Positions 17,598 through 26,062 of a stretch of DNA of 64,000 nt are shown here, piece by piece. How positions within the stretch are numbered: the first letter of the stretch is position 1; every line of letters begins with the position of its first letter. This stretch comes from Mycobacterium sp. AZCC_0083. Lineage in GTDB: Bacteria; Actinomycetota; Actinomycetes; Mycobacteriales; Mycobacteriaceae. Position numbers and translations under genes: made by a program. The stretch covers positions 186,001 through 250,000 of the forward strand of contig NZ_JACHGP010000003.1 in the NCBI RefSeq assembly GCF_014202335.1. The letters are read 5' to 3'. The notes under the pieces are model-generated. The model was not told where the DNA came from. It ran no database searches and saw only the letters and a list, made by a program, of their open reading frames with translations.

Positions 17598-18624
17598 TGC
17601 GGTGACGAAAAGTCGCGGATAGGTGGGCATCTGGGACTGCCGCTGCGGTGGTGAACGGTTCCACGAACTGCCGTAGCTCGATGAGGTGCCTGGCGTGCTG
17701 ATCGAGTCGACGGTCTTCGTCGGAGTCGGGTTCCCACGGTGGCACGGGCCTGGCCTCACCGTGCTCGTCGAGTGAAACCACGACGGCCACCGCATGTGCG
17801 ACCAGGTCAGGTTGCACGCCGTTGGCGTTGGCGGTGGTGACCTGGATGCCGATGTGCACGCTGCGCCGCCCGACGCGAATGATCCGTGCGGTGACGTCGA
17901 TGGCGTCGCCGACGATGATGGGCCGGTAGAAGCGGATCCCGGCGACGTAGGACGTGATGACGTGCGCGCCGGTCCAGCCGGCTCCGCACACCCGGGCCGC
18001 TTCGTCGATCCACTGCATGGCTTGGCCGCCGTGGACTCTGCCGCCCCGGTTGACGTCGGTAGCGGCGGCGTGGAAGCGCAGCGTGGCGCGATGGGCGCTG
18101 CCCTCTACGGTGTAACTTTCGGCGGCCATGGCGCCTTCAATGCGTCGACGCATCGGGATCCGGACCCGCGCTTGCCGTTGCCGTTGCAGTTCGAGCATCG
18201 TGACCGGTGTCCACGGGGGGACCTCAACGGGATTGCCGCTGTCGTCCACGGCGACGAAAATGATTGGGCACTGCGAGGTTTGAGGTGCATTGGCCCGGGT
18301 GGGGTCGCTGGAGCAGACCGTGATGAGGATGTGCATGCTGCTGCGCCCGGTGTAGACGAGGCCGGCGTCCGCTTCGACGAGTTCGCCGACGCCGATGGGC
18401 CGGTCGAGGTGCATGTTGCCGACGGAGGCGACGACGCAATCGCGGCCACTCCACGATGCGGCGGTGGCGTAGGCGACATTGTCGATCCAGCCGAGTAGTT
18501 TGCCGCCGTCGACGACGCCGACGGTGCCGACGTCATCGGGCTCGACCCGGAGGCGCAGGATTGCCTCATGGCTGCCGGTGCGCGGTGGGGATTCTTCACG
18601 CGTGACCTGGTGTGTCGATTGCAT
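17527..18624 (-). CDS. Double hotdog acyl-CoA thioesterase
   Basis: A 365-residue protein with two 4HBT hotdog domains. The first has GTVGVVDGGKLLGWIDNVAY and WSGRDCVVASVGNMHLDRPI; the second has GGRVHGGQAMQWIDEAA and YVAGIRFYRPIIVGD. This tandem arrangement is that of cytosolic acyl-CoA thioesterases that hydrolyse medium- to long-chain acyl-CoA. ATG 18624 has an AGGGGAGG-like site upstream. The last 40 or so residues have low-complexity Ala/Thr/Arg composition and overlap the convergent Ddn-like gene, suggesting the original stop was lost. Confidence 0.8.
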   Translation of the reverse strand: MQSTHQVTREESPPRTGSHEAILRLRVEPDDVGTVGVVDGGKLLGWIDNVAYATAASWSGRDCVVASVGNMHLDRPIGVGELVEADAGLVYTGRSSMHILITVCSSDPTRANAPQTSQCPIIFVAVDDSGNPVEVPPWTPVTMLELQRQRQARVRIPMRRRIEGAMAAESYTVEGSAHRATLRFHAAATDVNRGGRVHGGQAMQWIDEAARVCGAGWTGAHVITSYVAGIRFYRPIIVGDAIDVTARIIRVGRRSVHIGIQVTTANANGVQPDLVAHAVAVVVSLDEHGEARPVPPWEPDSDEDRRLDQHARHLIELRQFVEPFTTAAAVPDAHLSATFRHRITPAATAPPVRTATARRWAATAP

Positions 18625-18712
18625 TTGACGGCCTCCCCTTGCCCGGTTGCAGCCCATGATGTGAGAGACGCCCCTCGGCAGGGAAGAGGAAGTGGTCCGA
18701 TCGCGAGGTTTC

Positions 18713-18818
18713 CTAGCAGGATCCACAGATTTGCTCTCCTTCGCCCTTCGTCATCACGGTGCCGGGCATCATCGGGCGGTTGCGGTTCGAACAGGCGGTG
18801 CTGCTGCGGGGGGCGTAG
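18713..18818. pseudogene. Scar with duplicated 3' ends of two other gene families
   Basis: On the plus strand 18776-18818 repeats the last 43 nt of the Ddn-like gene (17555-17597) with only a few changes, encoding RLRFEQAVLLRGA then a stop. On the minus strand the frame ending at 18713 reads MMPGTVMTKGEGEQ, close to the C-terminus VMAGSVMTKGEGD of the FMN-binding protein gene at 50957. The segment therefore holds tails of a Ddn-like gene and a pyridoxamine-oxidase-like gene, without their bodies. Confidence 0.6.
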
Positions 18819-18825
18819 GGCGATC

Positions 18826-19593
18826 TCACTCCAGGGTGAGTGACGGCCGCGTCGTCAACTCGTCGGCGCGCGAGGTGTCCTTGAGGTCGACACCGGAGCG
18901 GCCGAGGCGGCGCGCCCCAGCGACCAAACCCGCCACCACCCGCGCGGCGGCACCGTAACCCAGCCCTTCGGGCGGGTGGATGTTCGAGATGCAATTGCGG
19001 TCGGCATCGGTGCGACCGACCCGCGGCAGGTGGGTGAGGTAGATCCCGAGGCTGTCGGCGACCGACAGGCCCGGCCGTTCGCCGATGACGACGATCAGGG
19101 TGCGGACGCCCATCCGCGCGCCGATGTGATCGCCAAGCGCGACCCGCGCCTGAGTGGCGATTACCGGCGCGGCGATCGAATGGTTCGAACCGAGGGTCTC
19201 CACCAGGGCGGTCAGCAGGCCCACTCCGTGCTCGACAAGCGCACGCGGCGACAGCCCGTCGGCGAGGACCACGCCGATGTCGGCGTCGTCGGCCGGCACC
19301 GACTCCAGGCCTGCGGGCAGCCGGCCAAGGTCGGGCCGGCGTAGATACTCATCGCGGCTGGTGGCCTGGCTCGCGACCACGGCGGGGTCGCCGATGCCGA
19401 CAGCGGCGACCCTGGCGGCGAACGCAGGCACGTCGAGGGGGATGTGCACGGCGTCGCGCGCCGCCGCGTGGGCCACGTTGAACTCCAGCACCCGGGTGGT
19501 CGGCAGCGCGTTGCCGGCTCGCCCGAGACCGATGCGGGATTGCGTCGTCAGCCGCAACCGGTCCCAGAACTCCTGTGCCGCAGGACTTGTCAC
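18826..19593 (-). CDS. eutC: Ethanolamine ammonia-lyase small subunit EutC
   Basis: A 255-residue EutC: TQSRIGLGRAGNALPT at the start, VLADGLSPRALVEHG and VVIGERPGLSVADSLGIYLT are family signatures, the latter region helping to bind adenosylcobalamin. With EutB it splits ethanolamine into acetaldehyde and ammonia. GTG 19593 overlaps the eutB stop by 4 nt. No microcompartment shell genes or aldehyde dehydrogenase lie nearby, so this is the simple soluble form of the pathway. Confidence 0.93.
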   Translation of the reverse strand: MTSPAAQEFWDRLRLTTQSRIGLGRAGNALPTTRVLEFNVAHAAARDAVHIPLDVPAFAARVAAVGIGDPAVVASQATSRDEYLRRPDLGRLPAGLESVPADDADIGVVLADGLSPRALVEHGVGLLTALVETLGSNHSIAAPVIATQARVALGDHIGARMGVRTLIVVIGERPGLSVADSLGIYLTHLPRVGRTDADRNCISNIHPPEGLGYGAAARVVAGLVAGARRLGRSGVDLKDTSRADELTTRPSLTLE

Positions 19594-21032
19594 GCGCCAA
19601 CCTTGTCAGTCAGCGCCTTGAGGGGCGACTGGTCGACCTCGACGGGCAGCACTCGCCCTGCGGCGTCGCTCATCCCCAGCCCGCGCAGCCACGCCTCGAA
19701 TTCCGGAGCGGGCCGCAGCCCAAGCACCTGACGCGCGTAGAGCACGTCGTGGAAGGACAGGCTCTGGTAGCCCAGCATCACGTCGTCGGCACCAGGGACG
19801 GCAATCACGAACGCCACCCCCGCCGCGCCCAACAATGTCACCAGGGTGTCCATGTCGTCCTGATCGGCCTCGGCATGGTTGGTGTAGCACACGTCGACGC
19901 CCATCGGCAGGCCCAGCAGCTTGCCGCAGAAGTGGTCCTCCAGACCCGCGCGGACGATCTGCTTGCCGTCATAGAGGTATTCGGGTCCGATGAACCCCAC
20001 CACGGTGTTGACCAGCAGCGGCTCCAGGTCACGCGCGACCGCGTAGGCCCTGGTCTCCAGCGTCTGCTGGTCGACCGGCTGTCCACCCACGCCCAAGTGC
20101 GCGCCCGAACTCAGCGCGGATCCCTGCCCGGTTTCCAGGTACATCACGTTGTCACCGACGGTGCCGCGGTTCAGCGACCGGCCGGCCGCCAAACCCTCCC
20201 GCAGCAGCGCGATGTCGACGCCGAACGCCGAGTTGGCGGGCTGTGTGCCTGCCACCGATTGGAAGACCAAATCGACTGGCGCGCCCCGCTCGATCAACTC
20301 GATGGTCGTGGTGACGTGCGACAGCACGCACGACTGCACCGGGATCGCGTAGCGGGTCCGGATGTCGTCGAGCAGAGCCAGTAGGTCTGCGGTGGCCTCC
20401 GGCGAATCGGTCGCCGGATTGATCCCGATCACGGCGTCGCCGCAGCCCAGCAGTAAACCGTCCAGCGTGGCCGCGGCGATTCCGCGCGGGTCGTCGGTCG
20501 GGTGATTCGGCTGCAGCCGGGTGGCGAGTGTGCCCGGTAGACCGACGGTGGTGCGGAAGGCCGACGTCACGGTGATCGCCCGCGCGACCGCAATCAGATC
20601 CTGGTTGCGCATGATCTTGCTGACCGCGGCGGCCATCTCCGGGGTGATCGCCGGAGTGACCGCGGCGATCGTCGCCGCCGCTGCCACCGGATCTGGCCCG
20701 GCAGCGACGTCCAGCAGCCAGTCGCGCAGCCCGCCGACCGTCAGATGCGAGATCCGCTGGAACGCGACTCTGTCGTGGCTGTCGATGATGAGGCGGGTGA
20801 CTTCGTCGTCCTCGTAAGGGACCACCATTTCCTCGAGGAACACGTCCAAGCCGATGTCGGCCAACGCCCACTGGGCGGCCGCACGCTCGGCATCCGAGGT
20901 CGCCGCGCAGCGGGCCAGCTCGTCGCCGGATCGCAACGGCGTGGCCTTGGCCATCAACTCGATGAGGCCATTGAAGCCATAGGTCACACCGCGGGCGTGC
21001 ACGGTGTGCTGCTTGAGGCGGGGGCCAGGCAT
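19590..21032 (-). CDS. eutB: Ethanolamine ammonia-lyase large subunit EutB
   Basis: A 480-residue TIM-barrel subunit holding the ethanolamine site. Recognisable stretches are GDAVIGINPATDSPE, VFQSVAGTQPANSAFGVD and DVCYTNHAEADQDD. It starts at ATG 21032. EutBC uses adenosylcobalamin radical chemistry. The usual ethanolamine permease gene is not adjacent, and no B12 riboswitch was recognised in the 158-nt upstream gap. Confidence 0.94.
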   Translation of the reverse strand: MPGPRLKQHTVHARGVTYGFNGLIELMAKATPLRSGDELARCAATSDAERAAAQWALADIGLDVFLEEMVVPYEDDEVTRLIIDSHDRVAFQRISHLTVGGLRDWLLDVAAGPDPVAAAATIAAVTPAITPEMAAAVSKIMRNQDLIAVARAITVTSAFRTTVGLPGTLATRLQPNHPTDDPRGIAAATLDGLLLGCGDAVIGINPATDSPEATADLLALLDDIRTRYAIPVQSCVLSHVTTTIELIERGAPVDLVFQSVAGTQPANSAFGVDIALLREGLAAGRSLNRGTVGDNVMYLETGQGSALSSGAHLGVGGQPVDQQTLETRAYAVARDLEPLLVNTVVGFIGPEYLYDGKQIVRAGLEDHFCGKLLGLPMGVDVCYTNHAEADQDDMDTLVTLLGAAGVAFVIAVPGADDVMLGYQSLSFHDVLYARQVLGLRPAPEFEAWLRGLGMSDAAGRVLPVEVDQSPLKALTDKVGA

Positions 21033-21164
21033 TTCACGGAGGCTAGGGCCAGCATGTAACGCGTCCTGGTGATCGGGATGACCGCGGTGTTACGTGCGTC
21101 TTGTTCAGCCGTGGACGTTGTGGGCGGGTACCACCAGTTCCCGAGCGTTACACACTCGTCTGAA

Positions 21165-21180
21165 TACAGAATCAGCTGTA
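21165..21180. promoter_or_regulatory. Candidate operator of the CmtR-like regulator
   Basis: A perfect 5-bp inverted repeat, TACAG and CTGTA separated by 6 nt, lies 10 nt before the GTG start of the ArsR/CmtR-type gene. ArsR-family repressors bind short dyads overlapping their own promoters, so autoregulation at this site is likely but inferred. Confidence 0.4.
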
Positions 21181-21190
21181 CTGTCATGCC

Positions 21191-21520
21191 GTGGAGACTT
21201 TGATTCACAGCGGTGCGCTGGCCCGCTTCGGATATGCACTCTCGGATGCGACGCGGACGCAGATCCTGCTGAGCCTGCGCAGGGCGCCCGGATATCCGTC
21301 CGAGTTGGCCGACCAGATCGGAGTCTCACGCCAGATCGTGTCGAACCACTTGGCCTGCCTGCGCGGGTGCGGGCTGGTCGTGGCGGTGCCGGAGGGCCGG
21401 CGCGCCCGCTACGAGCTGGCCGATCCGCGCATCGGGCACGCCCTCGACGATCTCATTGGTCTCGTTCTGGCCGTCGATCCGTCCTGCTGCCCCGCTGCCA
21501 ACACCGAGGACTGCTGCTGA
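21191..21520 (+). CDS. ArsR-family metal sensor, CmtR-like
   Basis: A 109-residue winged-helix repressor. It contains SNHLACLRGCGLVVAV, matching the two alpha-4 cysteines that CmtR of M. tuberculosis uses to bind Cd(II) and Pb(II), and a Cys-rich tail VLAVDPSCCPAANTEDCC where the third CmtR ligand sits. The start is GTG 21191. It shares one base with the following transporter start (TGATG), so the pair is an autoregulated metal efflux unit. Sensing of cadmium or lead is inferred from these cysteines; zinc or mercury cannot be excluded. Confidence 0.82.
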   Translation: METLIHSGALARFGYALSDATRTQILLSLRRAPGYPSELADQIGVSRQIVSNHLACLRGCGLVVAVPEGRRARYELADPRIGHALDDLIGLVLAVDPSCCPAANTEDCC

Positions 21521-22218
21521 TGGCCTCCGACCTCGGCCTGCCCGGCTTGCGCAGCTCAATGGCGGCCGAACGCCGGCAGCTGCTCTCGCGCCGGATCCGG
21601 CTGTTCGTCGCGGCCACCATCAGTTACAACGTCATCGAGGCCGCCATTGCGCTCACTGAAGGCGCCAGGGTCTCCTCGACCGCGCTGATCGGATTCGGCC
21701 TCGACTCGGTGATCGAAGTGTCCTCGGCCGCAGCGGTGGCATGGCAATTCGCCGGCAAGGACCCTGAATCCCGCGAGAAGGTCGCTCTGCGCATCATCGC
21801 GTTCTCGTTCTTCGGCCTGGCCCTCTACGTCACCATCGACGCGGTCCGGTCGCTGTTCGGCATCGGCGAAGCGCGCCATTCGATCATCGGCATCACCCTG
21901 GCCGCCGTCAGCCTCGTCGTCATGCCCGTGCTGTCGTGGGCACAGAGGCGGGCCGGCCGCGAACTCGGCTCGCTCTCGGCCGTCGCCGACTCCAAGCAAA
22001 CCCTGCTATGCACCTACCTGTCAGCCGTCCTACTGGTCGGCCTGCTGCTCAACAGCCTCTTCGGGTGGTCATGGGCCGATCCGATCGCCGCCATGGTGAT
22101 CGCCGTAATCGCCGTGAAGGAAGGCATCAACGCCTGGAAGGGCGACACCTGCTGCCCCGCGCCAATGAATTCGAAAAGCACTGCCGCCGACCATAACTGC
22201 GACTGCTGCGACGACTAA
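21520..22218 (+). CDS. Cation diffusion facilitator-type metal transporter
   Basis: A 232-residue membrane protein with about six hydrophobic segments. GFGLDSVIEVSSAAAVAWQF in helix 2 and the ADSKQTLLCTYLS and WADPIAAMVIAVIAV regions follow the CDF pattern with acidic metal-site residues. It lacks the long cytoplasmic CDF domain and ends instead in a Cys/His-rich tail (TCCPAPMN and HNCDCCDD) that could bind soft metals. It is cotranscribed with the CmtR-like regulator and probably exports the metal sensed by it. Confidence 0.78.
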   Translation: MASDLGLPGLRSSMAAERRQLLSRRIRLFVAATISYNVIEAAIALTEGARVSSTALIGFGLDSVIEVSSAAAVAWQFAGKDPESREKVALRIIAFSFFGLALYVTIDAVRSLFGIGEARHSIIGITLAAVSLVVMPVLSWAQRRAGRELGSLSAVADSKQTLLCTYLSAVLLVGLLLNSLFGWSWADPIAAMVIAVIAVKEGINAWKGDTCCPAPMNSKSTAADHNCDCCDD

Positions 22219-22237
22219 CGAACCCGAAGGAACGCCC

Positions 22238-22588
22238 ATGGCCCGGATAACCGACCAAGCTCACGCCCTCTACCGGCAAGAGATGGCAGCCGCAAGGACC
22301 GCCGATTCGACCGAAGCGCGCTGGATACACCTCGAACGGGCACACATCGTCTCCCAACCCGACGCGTGGCTGCACACCCGTGACCACGTCGCAATGCTCA
22401 ACTTGGCTCTACGCCAACATGATCGCCGTGAAGCACTGGGTCAAGTCGTGCGAATCGTCCTGGCCGCGCCAGGATCAATCAACGGACGCTACCCCGAGGG
22501 CAACACCGGCCGCGTGGCAGCCGGACTCATGGCACGAATGCCCGTCCCATTCGACCTCGCGGCGGTCCTCGCACAGATCTCGGGCTGA
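22238..22588 (+). CDS. DUF3703 protein
   Basis: A 116-residue soluble protein with an alpha-helical pattern: HALYRQEMAAARTADSTEAR, ERAHIVSQPDAWLHTRDH and RYPEGNTGRVAAGLMA. The segment ERAHI...H...H and GNTGR resembles DUF3703, a family often found beside metal-efflux transporters. It follows the transporter by 19 nt and is likely the third gene of that operon. Function is unknown. The 155 nt after it hold no feature I recognise. Confidence 0.65.
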   Translation: MARITDQAHALYRQEMAAARTADSTEARWIHLERAHIVSQPDAWLHTRDHVAMLNLALRQHDRREALGQVVRIVLAAPGSINGRYPEGNTGRVAAGLMARMPVPFDLAAVLAQISG

Positions 22589-22743
22589 GGGCACGAGGCC
22601 TGAGGAATCCGCAGGCCCAGCGTCGCGACGTGAGTGGATACTACGTCGGCGAGCAGGAGCCTCAGATCCCCTCCCATCACCTGCTTCTTCGTCGCCAAGC
22701 TGCCACGGCGAGCGCGTCGACTCACGCGTTGCAGCGGATAGCG

Positions 22744-23973
22744 TCAATGCTGGTCGTCGCCATCTGACTGGTGCGGAGAATCGCCGGTGTCGTGTGTGGT
22801 CGTTCCGTTGACGGCCGGCGGATGCTGGTGGTGCTGGTCGTGGTCGGGGGCTCCTCCCATCATTTTCAACATCCCGACGCCGCCGGTTCGAACGAAGCGC
22901 CACACGAGCAACACCGCGAGTACAAGGAAAGCGAGGTTGAGCCAAGTGGTGTAATTCCAGGTGATGCCCTCGTCGGGCATCTGCGCGTCGGCGCGATCGG
23001 GTATCAATCCGGTTGAGGCAAAGAGCAGTTCGACGACATACCCCGCACCGACCATCGCCAGGTAGAACACGCCGGTGATCACCAGCGTCATCTTCATCCC
23101 GTAGTACTTACGGTAGATATTGAGGATCGGCAGGATCAGCAGGTCGGCAAAAATGAACGAGACGACCCCACCGAAGCTGATTCCGCCGCTCCACAAAACG
23201 ACGGCCAGTGGGACGTTGCCAATCGAGCAGACGAAGCTGACGATCGCGACCACCGGTCCAATCAGCGGCCCCCAGATCGCCGAAAGCAGCGGATGTTGGT
23301 CGAGGAACAGCCCCTGCCAGAACGCATTTGGGACCCAGGCGCCGATCGCGCCGGCGATGAGCAAACCGGCGACAAGGTCCTTCCAGATCGCCGCCCACTC
23401 CATCACGAACACGTGCGCGACCGCCGTCGCTCCCTGCGCCGAGGCCAGCCGTCGCCAGAAGGAGCCCTCGGCCTGGATCGACATGTCCATCGCTGCGTGG
23501 CCCTCCATCGATCCGGCCAACCCCGTGTCCGCCTGTTCTGCCGCGTCGCGTAACAGCTTCTCCCGCAGAATGATCCGGAACATCACGGCCATCAGAACGA
23601 TGATGATCGGGCCGCCGACGAATTCGGCGAGGGTGAATTGCCAGCCCATCAGCAACGCCAGAATCACGCCGAGTTCGATGACGAGATTGGTCGACGCGAT
23701 CTCGAACGCCATCGCCGCGGTGAAGTTGGCGCCCTTACGGAATAGCGATCTTGCCAACGCAACCGCCGCATAGGAGCACGACGAGGAGGCGATCCCGAAC
23801 CCGGCGGCAATGGCGAGTGTGCGGGGACGGTCGTCGCCGAGCAGTCGAATGACGGTGGCGCGCCGCACTACAGCCTGCACGACGGCGGAGAGAAAGAAGC
23901 CAAGGATCAACGCCCACAGGATTTCCCATGTCATCGAGCCCGCCAACGACAGTGCATGTCCTATCGCGTTCAC
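22744..23973 (-). CDS. DUF318/ArsP-type permease with His-rich tail
   Basis: A 409-residue membrane protein with about eight helices. The repeated half motifs GIASSSCSYAAVALARSLF with FEIASTNLVIELG, and SFVCSIGNVPLAVVLWSGG, are those of the predicted-permease family that includes ArsP organoarsenical exporters. The C-terminal 35 residues are His/Asp-rich (PDHDQHHQHPP), suggesting metal binding. GTG 23973 has an AGGGAGG site. It follows the DUF2752 gene by 54 nt and may be the last gene of the two-component operon. The substrate is unknown. Confidence 0.72.
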   Translation of the reverse strand: MNAIGHALSLAGSMTWEILWALILGFFLSAVVQAVVRRATVIRLLGDDRPRTLAIAAGFGIASSSCSYAAVALARSLFRKGANFTAAMAFEIASTNLVIELGVILALLMGWQFTLAEFVGGPIIIVLMAVMFRIILREKLLRDAAEQADTGLAGSMEGHAAMDMSIQAEGSFWRRLASAQGATAVAHVFVMEWAAIWKDLVAGLLIAGAIGAWVPNAFWQGLFLDQHPLLSAIWGPLIGPVVAIVSFVCSIGNVPLAVVLWSGGISFGGVVSFIFADLLILPILNIYRKYYGMKMTLVITGVFYLAMVGAGYVVELLFASTGLIPDRADAQMPDEGITWNYTTWLNLAFLVLAVLLVWRFVRTGGVGMLKMMGGAPDHDQHHQHPPAVNGTTTHDTGDSPHQSDGDDQH

Positions 23974-24027
23974 AAGACCTCCCTTCCGGCAGACGTGCTG
24001 AGCTATCGGTCCGTGCCTTGACCACCG

Positions 24028-24492
24028 TCAGGTGGGCCAGCGGCTGGTCAGCAATTCAGCATTCAACTGTTGGTGTATCTCCAACGCCACCAACGCGATC
24101 ATCACGATCGCGGCGCAGCAGGCGAAGACGACACGGCGCGGCATCACTGGGGTGATCCACCACCCGTACAGTCGGCCCACTACTGCCCGAACCAGGAGTA
24201 CGAACGTCGCGACGGGCACAAGGGGCGCGGCGGGGTTGTAGTGCACCGCGTCGGCCGGGTGACCGTGCATGGTCAGGTACATCGAGCGGGTGCCGCCACA
24301 CAGCGGGTCCATGATGCCGAGCCAATGCAACGGGCCGTGCAGATCGACCGGGGGCAGTCCCGCCACTGCGAGCACCACGATCATCGCCGTGCTCAGCAGC
24401 GCGAGCCAGGTCCACCACGGGTGCGAGTCGACCGGTTCGACCCGCAGCAGAGGCCAGCCGGCTCGGCGGTTGGCCCCCGAGACGCTGCCCAT
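24028..24492 (-). CDS. DUF2752 membrane protein
   Basis: A 154-residue protein with three to four hydrophobic segments and the DUF2752 hallmark DPLCGGTRSMYLTMHG. The ATG at 24492 shares a base with the stop of the 57-residue gene upstream, so translation is coupled. The family's function is unknown. Here it lies between a two-component system and a permease, which suggests a role in the response controlled by that system. Confidence 0.68.
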   Translation of the reverse strand: MGSVSGANRRAGWPLLRVEPVDSHPWWTWLALLSTAMIVVLAVAGLPPVDLHGPLHWLGIMDPLCGGTRSMYLTMHGHPADAVHYNPAAPLVPVATFVLLVRAVVGRLYGWWITPVMPRRVVFACCAAIVMIALVALEIHQQLNAELLTSRWPT

Positions 24493-24665
24493 CAACTCAG
24501 TATCGCCTCGGTCAGGGTCGACGGTCGGTCCACCCGTCCGGCCAGCGCCGGAAAGTGCGGGCAGGTGGCCAGATCACCATGGCGGCAGTCGAGCCCCGCA
24601 TCGATGAGGCCGAGCGCGGCCTGCTTGGCCTGCAGGATCGCCACAGCCCGGCATCGCTTCGTCAT
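24492..24665 (-). CDS. 57-residue Cys-containing protein coupled to the histidine kinase
   Basis: The ATG at 24665 overlaps the kinase stop (ATGA) and its own TGA overlaps the DUF2752 ATG (TGATG), so the short frame is locked between two coupled neighbours. The product has Cys at residues 5, 29 and 37, with CRHGDLATCPHF forming a CxH...CxH-like pattern that could bind a metal. No family is recognised. Conserved overlap on both sides is the main support for it being real. Confidence 0.6.
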   Translation of the reverse strand: MTKRCRAVAILQAKQAALGLIDAGLDCRHGDLATCPHFPALAGRVDRPSTLTEAILS

Positions 24666-26062
24666 GTTGCCTCTTTGAGGCCGGCAGCGTCGATGGGTTG
24701 GGCTACGGGTAGGCGGGTGCTGAAGGTGGTGCCGTAGCCGGGTTGGCTGGTGGCGGTGAGGGTGCCGCCGTGGGCGGCGGTGAGTTCGGCAGCGACGGCG
24801 AGGCCGATGCCGGACCCATCGGCGCGGGCGGTGCGGGTGCGGAAGAAGCGGTCGAAGATGTGAGGGAGGTCGTCGGCGTCGATGCCGGGGCCGGTGTCGG
24901 TCACGTTCAGTACGGTCCAGTCGCCGTCCTGTTGGAGGGTGATGGTCACTGTGCCGCCGGTCGGCACGAACTTGATCGCATTCGTGAGTTGATTTGTGAG
25001 GATCTGCCGTAGCCGTATCGGGTCCCCGTGGACTGTGAGGTCGTCGAGGTCGGTGTGCACGGCGAGTCCTGCTTCGCTGAAGGAGCCGGCAAGGGCGGTG
25101 ACCGTGTCCTGTACGAGCTGGGCCAATGAGAGCGGTTCGAGTTGGAGGGTGAAGGCGGCGGCGTCGGCTGACGCGAGGGTTTCCAGATCGTCGACGAGAC
25201 GCCCAAGGCGCAGTGTTTCCTCGTGTAGGGAGGTGATGACGTCCTCGGTGGGTGTGTTGATCCCGTCCTGGATGGCTTCGAGCTGGCTGCGTTGGATGGC
25301 GAGTGGGGTGCGCAGTTCGTGGGCCACATCAGCGGCGAAGGAGCGGCGCAGTTGATCTTCCTTCTCGACACGGTCGGCCATGGTGTTGAAAGCGGTTGCC
25401 AGTCGGCCGATCTCGTTGTCGGGGATGGTGGTGACGCGGCGGTCGCGTTGCCCCGCGGCCAAATCGTCTGCGGCGTGGGTGAGTTCGTTGATGGGGGCGG
25501 TGGCGCGGCGCGCTGTGAACAGACCGATCGCTGTGGCAAGCACCGCGGCACCGAAGGCTCCCCAGCCCAGCAGCCGGTTGACGGAGGCCTGGAAGTTCTT
25601 GTCCACAGCGGGGATCACACCTTGAGGGACACGGACTTGCAGCGTGCCCACCCGCTGTCCGTTCGACAAGACGGGTAGCTCGCGGGGTGGGCCAAGGTCG
25701 CCAGTGCCCATCATTTCCCGGTGCATGGCCAAGGTGGCGGCATCGACGTCGGCGCCGGGCAGTGGCCAGACAGTGTGCCCTGCGGCGTCGACCAGTGCGG
25801 CTTCGGATCCGGTCATCGTGACTGTGGGGACGAGCTGGTCCAGCGAACGGGTGTTCCAGCCGCCGGCGGCGGCGTAGTTGGCGGCGAACAACGAGACCAG
25901 TTGAGCCTGCCTCGAATTCTGTTGTTCGGCAAGGTAATCGTGGAACCGGGCATTGAATGCGATGTTGACAAGCACGGCGGTCAGCATTGCCGTGCCGATG
26001 CCCAGCGCGGCGAAGGCCAGAGCGAGGCGGCGAGCGAAGCGGCCGCGCAGCAGCTCACCCAT
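24662..26062 (-). CDS. Sensor histidine kinase
   Basis: About 466 residues. Two membrane helices (about residues 15-38 and 163-182) flank a sensor domain of 125 residues; a HAMP region (RRATAPINELTHAADDLAAG) is followed by the H-box AADVAHELRTPLAIQRSQLE, N-box NQLTNAIKFVPTGG, D-box VTDTGPGID and G-box DGSGIGLAVAAEL. It phosphorylates the adjacent OmpR-type regulator. The start could be ATG 26062, with an 8-nt overlap, or ATG 26074. The signal is unknown; the neighbouring genes point to redox or metal stress. Confidence 0.88.
   Translation of the reverse strand: MGELLRGRFARRLALAFAALGIGTAMLTAVLVNIAFNARFHDYLAEQQNSRQAQLVSLFAANYAAAGGWNTRSLDQLVPTVTMTGSEAALVDAAGHTVWPLPGADVDAATLAMHREMMGTGDLGPPRELPVLSNGQRVGTLQVRVPQGVIPAVDKNFQASVNRLLGWGAFGAAVLATAIGLFTARRATAPINELTHAADDLAAGQRDRRVTTIPDNEIGRLATAFNTMADRVEKEDQLRRSFAADVAHELRTPLAIQRSQLEAIQDGINTPTEDVITSLHEETLRLGRLVDDLETLASADAAAFTLQLEPLSLAQLVQDTVTALAGSFSEAGLAVHTDLDDLTVHGDPIRLRQILTNQLTNAIKFVPTGGTVTITLQQDGDWTVLNVTDTGPGIDADDLPHIFDRFFRTRTARADGSGIGLAVAAELTAAHGGTLTATSQPGYGTTFSTRLPVAQPIDAAGLKEAT

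Noticed and set aside
23095..23120. GTAGTAC and GTAGATAT inside the permease gene resembling the 28-nt operator
   Set aside because: It lies within a conserved coding stretch (RKYYGMK) and lacks dyad symmetry.
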